DNA from: Alphaproteobacteria bacterium
GTDB taxonomy: Bacteria; Pseudomonadota; Alphaproteobacteria; Puniceispirillales; UBA1172
Reading direction: 5' to 3'
Assembly (NCBI GenBank): GCA_023259875.1
Contig: JALRFL010000230.1
Coordinates: 1-14,981 of the forward strand
DNA: 14,981 bases
The translations under genes and the position numbers were made by a program. This document shows, one piece after another, positions 7,610 to 13,574 of the stretch; positions within the stretch are counted from its first letter, which is position 1; every line of letters starts with the position of its first letter. Below the pieces are notes generated by a model. That model was not told the DNA's origin. It made no database searches and saw only the letters and a program-made list of their open reading frames with translations.

Positions 7610-9682
7610 TTATATGCTAATAGAAATTAACATATTGCCATTGTCATCAATGCGAAAACGGTCACCCGGCCGCACTACGGTGGTGGTATCTTGTTGCAGG
7701 ATAATCGCTGGACCTTCCCATTCTGATCCTGCAGGCATTTTGGAACGATCATAGATATTCGTTGGCGCGGTGATCAGTTCTGCCCCCACCCGAAACACGC
7801 ATTCTGTGGTTTTAAGCAAGGCATGATCCTTTTGATCGGCTTCAGGTTTGTCTTGTTTTTCCAGTTTGGTGGATAGCCCAACCCCTGATACGCGGACATT
7901 GACAATTTCCTTAGGGCTGTCAGGGAATGATCTGCCATATTCGGTTTGGTGTTGATCTTCAAATTGTGAGAACAAAGCCTGTTCTGCCGCCGTATCAAAA
8001 CGATCACTGTCTATCTTGACGCGCAATTCATAACCTTGCCCAACATAGCGAATATCGGCATAGCGCATAAAGCGGACGTTTTCTTGTGGAATGTTATCGG
8101 CGTCAAACTGATGGGCTAATTGGCTTTCCATCTCGTTAAACATGGTTTCCACTCGGCTGTGGTCCACTTGTCCGGAAACCTGAAACGCGGTGCGGATGGC
8201 ATCATATTTAATATCCGTGGTCAGCAAACCAATAGCCGAGGTAATGCCGGGATGAGGCGGAACAATAACCTCAGGGATGGCGAGCAACGCGGCGACCTCG
8301 CACGCCTGAAGGGGACCGCCACCACCAAATGCCATGAGCGAAAACTCACGCGGGTCAAGCCCTCTTTGCACGGTGCGCGACCGGATGGCGTTTGCCATGG
8401 CAGAGTTCACAATCGTGGTAATTCCCTCCGCGCAGGCGTGGCGTTCTATGCCAAGTTCGCTGGCCAATTTATCAATGACTTTTGTTGACGCTGCCAGATC
8501 AAGTTTCATCTCACCGCCAAGGAAATTATCTGGATCAAGCCTGCCTAAAACCAGATTGGCATCTGTGACAGTAGGCAAATCGCCGCCAAACCCATAGCAG
8601 GCTGGCCCGGGTCTTGCCCCGGCTGAACGCGGGCCAACTTTGAAAGCGCCACCCTTATCCTTAAAGGCAATCGAGCCGCCGCCTGCGCCAATGGTATGAA
8701 TATCAATCATTGGGACCATCAAAGGAAAGCCAGCGATCCAAGTGTCACGCGGTGATGCCTCAGCAAATTGGCCATTCTGAATGATGCCAATATCCGCAGA
8801 AGTGCCGCCAACATCAAAAGTGATTAAGGAATGTCTGCCCGATTGCCCACCTGACCATGCCCCACCCATTACCCCTGCGGCAGGGCCACTTAGGATGGTT
8901 AAAACAGGGCGCTCCGCCACCATGGATGAGGTGGCAAGCCCACCATTTGAGCCCATGATATGAAGATCAGCGCCATATCCTTCTTTGGCAATGCTGTCTT
9001 CAAGCATGGTGACATAGTCTCGGACTTTAGGCCCGATAAAGGCATTGATCGCGGTGGTGGTGAACCGTTCAAATTCCCTGAACTGTGGTGAAACATCTGA
9101 TGAACAAGTCACAAACGCATCAGGATACACCTCAAGCACCAGATCACGCGCCCGATGTTCATGGCTTGGGTCAAGAAACGCGAACAGAAAACAAATCGCA
9201 ATCGACCGGATATTGTTTTCCTTGAAATGCGCGGCGATAGCACGAACGCCATCTTCGTCTAGGGGGGTTAACACTTCCCCACTTGGCGGTGTAATACGGT
9301 GCGCCACGGTCTTGCGCCAACGCCGTTTAACAAGAGGCCGATCTTGCCAAGGAATTTCCTGTTGAATCGAGAAATGTTGCGGCCGTTGGTGCCGCCCAAT
9401 GTGAATAATATCCCGATAACCTTCGTTGGTGATCATGCCACATTCTGCCCCGTCATGTTCCAGCATGGTGTTGGTGGCGGTGGTGGTGCCATGATAAATG
9501 TGATTAATGGTTTTGCGATCAATAGAAAAGCGGCGGCATAGCTCATTAATGCCATTCATCACCCCAAGGGAAGGATTTTGTGGAGTGGTGGGAGTTTTAT
9601 GAGTGAGGGTAGTGTTTGTTTCCGCATCAAAGAAAACTACATCTGTGAATGTTCCGCCAACATCAACGCCAATCAGTCGCAC
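7610..9682 (-). CDS. hyuA: Hydantoinase/oxoprolinase family protein, HyuA-type ATP-binding subunit (copy 2)
   Basis: This is the first gene of the leftward hydantoin operon, the ATP-using subunit that pairs with HyuB2. It has 690 residues from the GTG at 9682, where a GGGGG run just upstream is a ribosome site at good distance. A TTG 12 bases earlier would put that run inside the gene and gives a less family-like N-terminus. GVDVGGTFTDV is at residues 5-15, HGTTTATNT at 64-72, then SGPAAGVMGG, FDVGGTSADIG, GAGGGSIAF, the signature RPGPACYGFGGD and FGGGGPLQA near the last third. It is clearly a different subfamily from HyuA1: the two share motifs but differ over most other stretches, for example ENG-side residues and the second-domain loops. 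The order hyuA-hyuB here is the reverse of the hyuB-hyuA order at 2547-4853. The substrate is inferred from the downstream D-carbamoylase to be a 5-substituted hydantoin or similar. Confidence 0.93.
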   Translation of the reverse strand: MRLIGVDVGGTFTDVVFFDAETNTTLTHKTPTTPQNPSLGVMNGINELCRRFSIDRKTINHIYHGTTTATNTMLEHDGAECGMITNEGYRDIIHIGRHQRPQHFSIQQEIPWQDRPLVKRRWRKTVAHRITPPSGEVLTPLDEDGVRAIAAHFKENNIRSIAICFLFAFLDPSHEHRARDLVLEVYPDAFVTCSSDVSPQFREFERFTTTAINAFIGPKVRDYVTMLEDSIAKEGYGADLHIMGSNGGLATSSMVAERPVLTILSGPAAGVMGGAWSGGQSGRHSLITFDVGGTSADIGIIQNGQFAEASPRDTWIAGFPLMVPMIDIHTIGAGGGSIAFKDKGGAFKVGPRSAGARPGPACYGFGGDLPTVTDANLVLGRLDPDNFLGGEMKLDLAASTKVIDKLASELGIERHACAEGITTIVNSAMANAIRSRTVQRGLDPREFSLMAFGGGGPLQACEVAALLAIPEVIVPPHPGITSAIGLLTTDIKYDAIRTAFQVSGQVDHSRVETMFNEMESQLAHQFDADNIPQENVRFMRYADIRYVGQGYELRVKIDSDRFDTAAEQALFSQFEDQHQTEYGRSFPDSPKEIVNVRVSGVGLSTKLEKQDKPEADQKDHALLKTTECVFRVGAELITAPTNIYDRSKMPAGSEWEGPAIILQQDTTTVVRPGDRFRIDDNGNMLISISI

Positions 9683-9696
9683 AATAACCCCCAAAA

Positions 9697-9712
9697 CAAT
9701 ATTATCTTATTG
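9697..9712. repeat. Short inverted repeat CAATA-N6-TATTG in the hyuA2 leader
   Basis: CAATA at 9697-9701 and TATTG at 9708-9712 form a 16-base interrupted palindrome just upstream of the hyuA2 ribosome site and over the expected transcription start of the candidate promoter at 9717-9744. Its location suits a repressor operator, but it lies in AT-rich DNA where such repeats arise by chance. Confidence 0.25.
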
Positions 9713-9716
9713 AATT

Positions 9717-9744
9717 ATGATACTAATTTTAGAGAAAGGGTCTA
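9717..9744 (-). promoter_or_regulatory. Candidate promoter for the hyuA2-hyuB2-carbamoylase operon
   Basis: Read on the minus strand, TAGACC (9744-9739) and TATCAT (9722-9717) stand 16 bases apart, resembling -35 and -10 boxes with four and five of six consensus matches. The whole gap 9683-9801 is AT-rich compared with the flanking genes and is the only place for this operon's promoter. A second -10-like TAAAAT lies a few bases upstream without a good -35. This is weak, position-based evidence. Confidence 0.3.
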
Positions 9745-9801
9745 GTCCTAATTCATTATTTTTTAATTATAAATCTGATAAAAATCCCTGATGCTAACAG
9801 A

Positions 9802-10260
9802 TTACAGCGCGGTTTTTGATTTCACATCTTGTTTCAAGACAGTTGAGAATTCCTGTGCCATGATATCAAAGAGAAACAGATTAGCTGCTAGCAATTTTTC
9901 ACTCGCGTTATGCAGATAGGCAGATGACCGCAACCACAACGCGCCATCCTTGATATAAGCAGTTGAGATGGCCTGTTCCTGATTCCAGTGATTAGCAATC
10001 GCTATCTCATCCATGCTATGATCACCCATTCGTGCTTTTAGCACAAAGAGGCAATATTCCGGATCAATATAGACATAAAAGAACCCCTCTTTGGTGGTGA
10101 TCTCCCATTCCTGATCTTCAAAAGGCGACAAATCAAAGCCGGATATTTTGCTTGCGGATTTCAAATCAGGGCAACTCTGGGCCAAGGCAAACCCCGCGCT
10201 GAAAACCCCTGCCATGAAAACCGAAACCACACAACTTACTCGCAACCACATCATGATCAT
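9802..10260 (-). CDS. Small secreted protein of unknown function
   Basis: I do not recognise this family. The 152-residue product begins with a short charged stretch, a hydrophobic core (VSCVVSVFMAGVFSAGFA) and an ALA-Q signal peptidase I site near residue 27, so it should be exported to the periplasm or outside. The mature part is about 125 residues with two cysteines (in SCPDL and EYCLF, where a disulfide is possible), a WEI-x-FFYVYID beta-like stretch in the middle and a helical C-terminus (ASEKLLAANLFLFDIMAQ). GGGAGG at 10270-10265 is a strong ribosome site. GTG 10263, ATG 10260, ATG 10254 and ATG 10251 are all possible starts, and spacing cannot choose between 10260 and 10254. It lies between hyuA2 and a divergent amidohydrolase, transcribed in the hyu direction but separated from hyuA2 by a 119-base AT-rich gap, so it is probably its own unit. 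Confidence 0.75.
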   Translation of the reverse strand: MIMMWLRVSCVVSVFMAGVFSAGFALAQSCPDLKSASKISGFDLSPFEDQEWEITTKEGFFYVYIDPEYCLFVLKARMGDHSMDEIAIANHWNQEQAISTAYIKDGALWLRSSAYLHNASEKLLAANLFLFDIMAQEFSTVLKQDVKSKTAL

Positions 10261-10418
10261 CACTCCTCCCTGACGCTGTTTAAGACCTCATTACAGGCCA
10301 CCAATGTTGCGATGATTAGGCCAAAATGTGATGAATTATGATGATGGGGTATTTTTGTTGGGGGTTTTGATCACGGCCAGTTCTGATGGGTTTGTGAGGC
10401 CATAAAGCAATTTCGGTA

Positions 10419-10448
10419 TTGACGCCGCAAGGCAATTATTCGCAAAAT
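10419..10448 (+). promoter_or_regulatory. Candidate promoter for the N-formylglutamate amidohydrolase-like gene
   Basis: TTGACG at 10419-10424 matches five of six -35 positions, and CAAAAT at 10443-10448 matches four of six -10 positions with an 18-base spacer. The implied start near 10455 leaves a leader of about 30 bases before the ATG at 10484. The rest of the divergent gap 10261-10418 shows GATGAT/TGATG-type repeats of low complexity but no convincing operator. Confidence 0.4.
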
Positions 10449-10483
10449 ACCATTACCGCGTTTTCTTATTGGCCCCCTTGGTA

Positions 10484-11257
10484 ATGTCATCACGATCAGA
10501 ACATCAAAGCACCCTTCTTCAAGCGGATGATCCGCCAGCGGCAGAATATCTTGCCCCAACCCAGCGGCCTGAGATTTTGATTATTTGTGAACACGCTGGA
10601 CTAGCCATCCCAAAGCGCTTGGGTAGGTTGGGGTTTAGTGCGGATTTTGATTTATCACAGCAGCATATTGCTTGGGATATTGGCGGTGCTAGTCTTTCGC
10701 GAAAAATAGCCGATCAATTAGGCGCTGGGCTGATCTGGCAAAATTATAGCCGCTTAGTCATTGATTGTAACCGCAGGCCATTATCCCCACAATCCATCCG
10801 TGAGGAAAGCGACCATATCCCTATCCCCGGCAACATAGGTTTAAGCGCGGCTGAAAAACAAGCGCGTGTGGATGAGATTTTTCAACCCTATGATCAGCTT
10901 TGTCACCGTGAAATGGCGCGGCCAGATCTTCGTCTTGTTGTCTGTATTCACAGCTTTACCCCTGAAATGGATGGGTTTTTACGCCCATGGCATATGAGTT
11001 TCCTTTATCGAAATGGCGCGGCCTATGCGCGGCAAATGGCGGCGATTATTGCCGCAGAAGAACCCCAAATCAACATTGGCTTTAATGAACCTTATCAGGT
11101 TGATGACCAAACAGATTGGTTTGTCATTCAGCACGCTGAGCCTAAAGGCGTGCCGCAAGTTCTGATTGAGGTCAGAAATGATCAGTTGCGGACAGAGGCG
11201 AATAGTGATGCATGGGCAAAGCGTCTATCTGATGCTTGCCTTTCAATGCTTTCTTGA
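10484..11257 (+). CDS. N-formylglutamate amidohydrolase family protein (COG3931-like)
   Basis: The family hydrolyses N-formylglutamate (or a related N-acyl/formyl amino acid) to the amino acid and formate, using zinc, in the cytoplasm. In the 257-residue product I see the family landmarks in order: ICEHAG at 34-39, HIAWDIGG at 61-68, YSRLVIDCNR at 88-97, IHSFTP at 155-160, a PW-H-MSFLYRN segment at 168-177 and EVRND near the C-terminus. The in-frame TTG at 10469 would add five codons. ATG 10484 is preferred as the stronger start codon, though neither has a clear Shine-Dalgarno. No histidine-degradation (hut) genes adjoin it, so a classical HutG role is not supported by context and salvage of another N-formyl or N-acyl compound is possible. 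It converges on arsC with a 21-base gap. Confidence 0.85.
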   Translation: MSSRSEHQSTLLQADDPPAAEYLAPTQRPEILIICEHAGLAIPKRLGRLGFSADFDLSQQHIAWDIGGASLSRKIADQLGAGLIWQNYSRLVIDCNRRPLSPQSIREESDHIPIPGNIGLSAAEKQARVDEIFQPYDQLCHREMARPDLRLVVCIHSFTPEMDGFLRPWHMSFLYRNGAAYARQMAAIIAAEEPQINIGFNEPYQVDDQTDWFVIQHAEPKGVPQVLIEVRNDQLRTEANSDAWAKRLSDACLSMLS

Positions 11258-11278
11258 TGTGGAGGATGGCGTTTAGGG

Positions 11279-11641
11279 TCAGGACGATGGGCCAGGCAAT
11301 AACGCATGGACGGTTTCTGATGGACGGCAAAGCTTCACCCCCATAGGTGAGCAGACGATTGGACGGTTCACCAAAACAGGGTGGGCAACCATGGCGTCAA
11401 GCAAAGCGTCATCGGTGACGGCCTCGTCTAACAGGCCAAGTTCCTCTGCGGGGGATTTGCTGGTGCGAAGCGCCATGCGCGGGGTAAGACCGGCGGCGGC
11501 AAAAAGCCCTAACAATTGCGGCTTAGTCCAGCCAGTTTTTAGATATTCAATAACAATGGGGGTCTCACCTGCGGCGCGGATCATCTCAATGGTGTTGCGT
11601 GAAGTTCCGCAATTTGGATTGTGGTAAACGACGATAGTCAT
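11279..11641 (-). CDS. arsC: Arsenate reductase ArsC (glutaredoxin-dependent type)
   Basis: It reduces arsenate to arsenite using glutathione and glutaredoxin in the cytoplasm. The 120-residue chain opens with the motif HNPNCGTSRNT, with catalytic C11. The three arginines that bind arsenate in the plasmid R773 enzyme are all present with a one-residue offset: R59, R93 (in NRPIV) and R106 (in LCRPSE). It ends soon after that motif and lacks the C-terminal ~20 residues of the R773 protein, as many chromosomal ArsC proteins do. Its ATG overlaps the stop of the aquaglyceroporin gene (ATGA, 11638-11641), so it is translated as the second gene of that operon. The completeness of the arsenate-binding set makes a true ArsC far more likely than a Spx or YffB relative. 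Confidence 0.95.
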   Translation of the reverse strand: MTIVVYHNPNCGTSRNTIEMIRAAGETPIVIEYLKTGWTKPQLLGLFAAAGLTPRMALRTSKSPAEELGLLDEAVTDDALLDAMVAHPVLVNRPIVCSPMGVKLCRPSETVHALLPGPSS

Positions 11642-12336
11642 CTATGTTTCCTTTCCTGTGATGATGTTTCGCTTGCCTCAGATGCGGTCTGATCAACAAG
11701 CAGCCAGCCAAAAACCCAAGTCGCCAAAATAGCGGCTATCAGCTGAACGATAATAAACCCGGCAACATGACCTGGATATATTCCGGAAAAGGTATCCGAT
11801 AGGCTGCGCGCAAGGGTTACCGCTGGATTAGCAAATGAGGTGGATGAGGTGAACCAATAGGCTGCGGTGATATATAGACCAACCGCCGTAGCAACGGCTT
11901 GAGGTCGCATCTTAACGCAGGCCATGATTGTCCCAATCAAGCCAAAGGTGGCGATAAACTCGCCTGTCCATTGGCCAAAACCCGTTCGCATCGTGGTGGA
12001 GGGATCAATAAGAGGATGAGAAAACATCACATGCGCCGCCATCACCCCCATCACACCGCCAAGAATCTGAGCTAACACATAGGCGCTTGCCCTAGCTGGA
12101 CAGATCGCTTTTTGGATCATGACACTTAGGCTGACGGCAGGGTTAAAATGCGCACCTGAAATAGGGCCAAACATGGTGATTAAGACAAAGAGAATAGCCC
12201 CAGTTGGGATGGTATTGCCTAACAGGGCAATAGCCATATTTCCGCCTGCGAGTTGTTCCGCCATGATGCCTGACCCCACCACTGTTGCGAGCAGGAAAAA
12301 CGTGCCTAACCATTCTGCGATTAATTTGCGTATCAT
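11638..12336 (-). CDS. aqpS: AqpS-type aquaglyceroporin (arsenic-operon MIP channel)
   Basis: This is an inner-membrane channel of the major intrinsic protein family. In Sinorhizobium meliloti the related AqpS, encoded beside arsC, lets arsenite leave the cell down its gradient, replacing an ArsB pump. The 232-residue protein has about six hydrophobic segments and the two half-helix motifs: HFNPAVS with NPA at 65-67 and SFANPAVTLAR with NPA at 170-172. The position directly after the second NPA, normally the selectivity-filter arginine, is valine (V173), which fits the arsenic-associated subgroup with a wider filter. A soluble, Ser/Glu/Arg-rich tail follows residue 215. GAGG about eight bases before the ATG is the ribosome site. 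It is the first gene of a two-gene operon with arsC. No arsR is visible in the window. Confidence 0.93.
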   Translation of the reverse strand: MIRKLIAEWLGTFFLLATVVGSGIMAEQLAGGNMAIALLGNTIPTGAILFVLITMFGPISGAHFNPAVSLSVMIQKAICPARASAYVLAQILGGVMGVMAAHVMFSHPLIDPSTTMRTGFGQWTGEFIATFGLIGTIMACVKMRPQAVATAVGLYITAAYWFTSSTSFANPAVTLARSLSDTFSGIYPGHVAGFIIVQLIAAILATWVFGWLLVDQTASEASETSSQERKHR

Positions 12337-12414
12337 GCCTATGCCTCATGATCAGCCCTAAAGGTGACGCGGTCTGATCTTATAAAACTAAACCATCCCA
12401 TCTATGCGATTGGT

Positions 12415-12441
12415 GTCTAATTTAGCGCGCGGCAATTAGAC
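12415..12441. promoter_or_regulatory. Perfect 8-base inverted repeat, candidate operator
   Basis: GTCTAATT at 12415-12422 and AATTAGAC at 12434-12441 are exact reverse complements around an 11-base GC-rich spacer containing GCGCGC. It lies in the 242-base divergent gap between aqpS-arsC and the M19-like gene, about 80 bases upstream of the aqpS start and 140 bases upstream of the other. An imperfectly known regulator dimer could bind both half-sites and control either or both units. No regulator gene is in view. Confidence 0.45.
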
Positions 12442-12466
12442 TGTCCAAAGAATTGATTGCCTATCC

Positions 12467-12495
12467 TTGTTAAGGGTAACTAATTTTGCCATAGT
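12467..12495 (+). promoter_or_regulatory. Candidate promoter for the M19-like / unknown-protein operon
   Basis: TTGTTA at 12467-12472 and CATAGT at 12490-12495, 17 bases apart, match four of six positions of each consensus box. The implied start near 12502 would leave a leader of about 75 bases. In that leader AGGATCA occurs twice (12544-12550 and 12556-12562), 12 bases apart, and CTTTT/AAAAG (12551-12569) can pair. Their role is unknown. Confidence 0.3.
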
Positions 12496-12578
12496 AACTG
12501 TTGCGATGATGATGTGAATAATGCTTTGCCCCAACTCACGAGCAGGATCACTTTTAGGATCATCAAAAGGATAAAGAT

Positions 12579-13574
12579 ATGACAACGCAGACACCTATCC
12601 GAATTGATAATTTGCAATACGCAAATTGGTCGCCTGAATTGTTTTCTGAAATGGCTGAGGCTGGATTGTCCGCTGTTCATGTCACCATCTGTTATCATGA
12701 AAACTTTCGCCAGACGGTGGAAAACATGATCACTTGGAACCGCTATATCGAAACCCATCCTGACCGATTGATGCATGGCAGAACCGGCGATGATGTGCGC
12801 CTTGCCCATGACACAGGCCGGACAGCCATTTTTTATGGGTTTCAAAATTGCGCGCCCATGGAAGACGATATCGGCCTGATTGAAATCTTGCACCAGTTGG
12901 GCGGCCGCTTCATGCAGTTGAGTTATAATAACCAATCACTGTTGGCGACTGGATGTTATGAGGCCGAAGACCCCGGCCTGACGCGATTTGGCAAACAGGC
13001 CATCGCGGAAATGAACAGAGTCGGCCTTGTCGTGGATATGAGCCATTCGGCGGATCGTTCAACTTTTGAGGCTATCGCGTTGTCAACCCGGCCTATTGCG
13101 ATCACCCATGCCAATCCGTCATGGTGGCATCCGGCACGGCGTAACAAATCCCATGAGATTATCAAGGCCTTAACGGATCAAGGGGGCATGATTGGGTTTT
13201 CGCTTTATCCCCATCATCTTAAGGATGGCAGTGCGTGTAGCCTAGAAAGTTTTTGCAAGATGATCGCTGAGGCCGCAGAACGCTATGGGGTGAAATCTTT
13301 GGGCATAGGCTCTGATCTTTGCCAAAATCAGCCTGACAGCGTTGTCACTTGGATGCGGAATGGGCGCTGGTCAAGAGAAATGGATTATGGTGAGGGGAGC
13401 GCTGATCAAGCAGGCTTTCCGGATCAACCCTCTTGGTTTGAAGGCATTCGCGATTTTCCCAATATCGCAAATGGTCTTGCCAAAGTGGGTTTTGCCACAG
13501 AAGAAATCGATGCCATTATGGGGCTGAATTGGTTAACTTTTTATGATGCGAGTTTTACAGAGGCCAAGCCATGA
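12579..13574 (+). CDS. M19 (renal/membrane dipeptidase)-like protein with an atypical metal site
   Basis: The protein belongs to the amidohydrolase-fold M19 dipeptidase group, whose usual members are zinc enzymes that cleave dipeptides, often with a D- or dehydro residue. In the 331-residue chain the second half is familiar: MQLSYNNQSLLATGCYE at 112-128, VDMSH at 152-156, ITHANP at 175-180 and GIGSDL at 242-247. Two usual zinc-ligand motifs are absent. The N-terminal DGHND (His-x-Asp) is replaced by IDNLQYANW at 9-17, and the bridging Glu of the EG motif appears as Gln (GFQN, 87-90). I recall close alphaproteobacterial relatives with the same features, so this is probably a subfamily trait, not decay. 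There is no signal peptide, so it is cytoplasmic. AAGG at 12567-12570 precedes the ATG by eight bases. The stop overlaps the next gene's start (ATGA). Whether it is a dipeptidase at all is open. Confidence 0.85.
   Translation: MTTQTPIRIDNLQYANWSPELFSEMAEAGLSAVHVTICYHENFRQTVENMITWNRYIETHPDRLMHGRTGDDVRLAHDTGRTAIFYGFQNCAPMEDDIGLIEILHQLGGRFMQLSYNNQSLLATGCYEAEDPGLTRFGKQAIAEMNRVGLVVDMSHSADRSTFEAIALSTRPIAITHANPSWWHPARRNKSHEIIKALTDQGGMIGFSLYPHHLKDGSACSLESFCKMIAEAAERYGVKSLGIGSDLCQNQPDSVVTWMRNGRWSREMDYGEGSADQAGFPDQPSWFEGIRDFPNIANGLAKVGFATEEIDAIMGLNWLTFYDASFTEAKP

Noticed and set aside
8120..8488. 122-codon plus-strand frame inside hyuA2
   Set aside because: Antisense shadow. The minus-strand protein is clearly the real product.
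9739..9750. GGTCTAGTCC near-palindrome upstream of hyuA2
   Set aside because: Only eight of ten positions are symmetrical around a CTAG core. Too short to call an operator.
10371..10559. 62-codon minus-strand frame in the divergent gap
   Set aside because: It overlaps the start of the formylglutamate amidohydrolase-like gene and its candidate promoter, with no ribosome site seen.
12480..12935. 151-codon minus-strand open frame overlapping the M19-like start
   Set aside because: It is antisense to a well-supported gene and its candidate promoter, with no ribosome site or family features.
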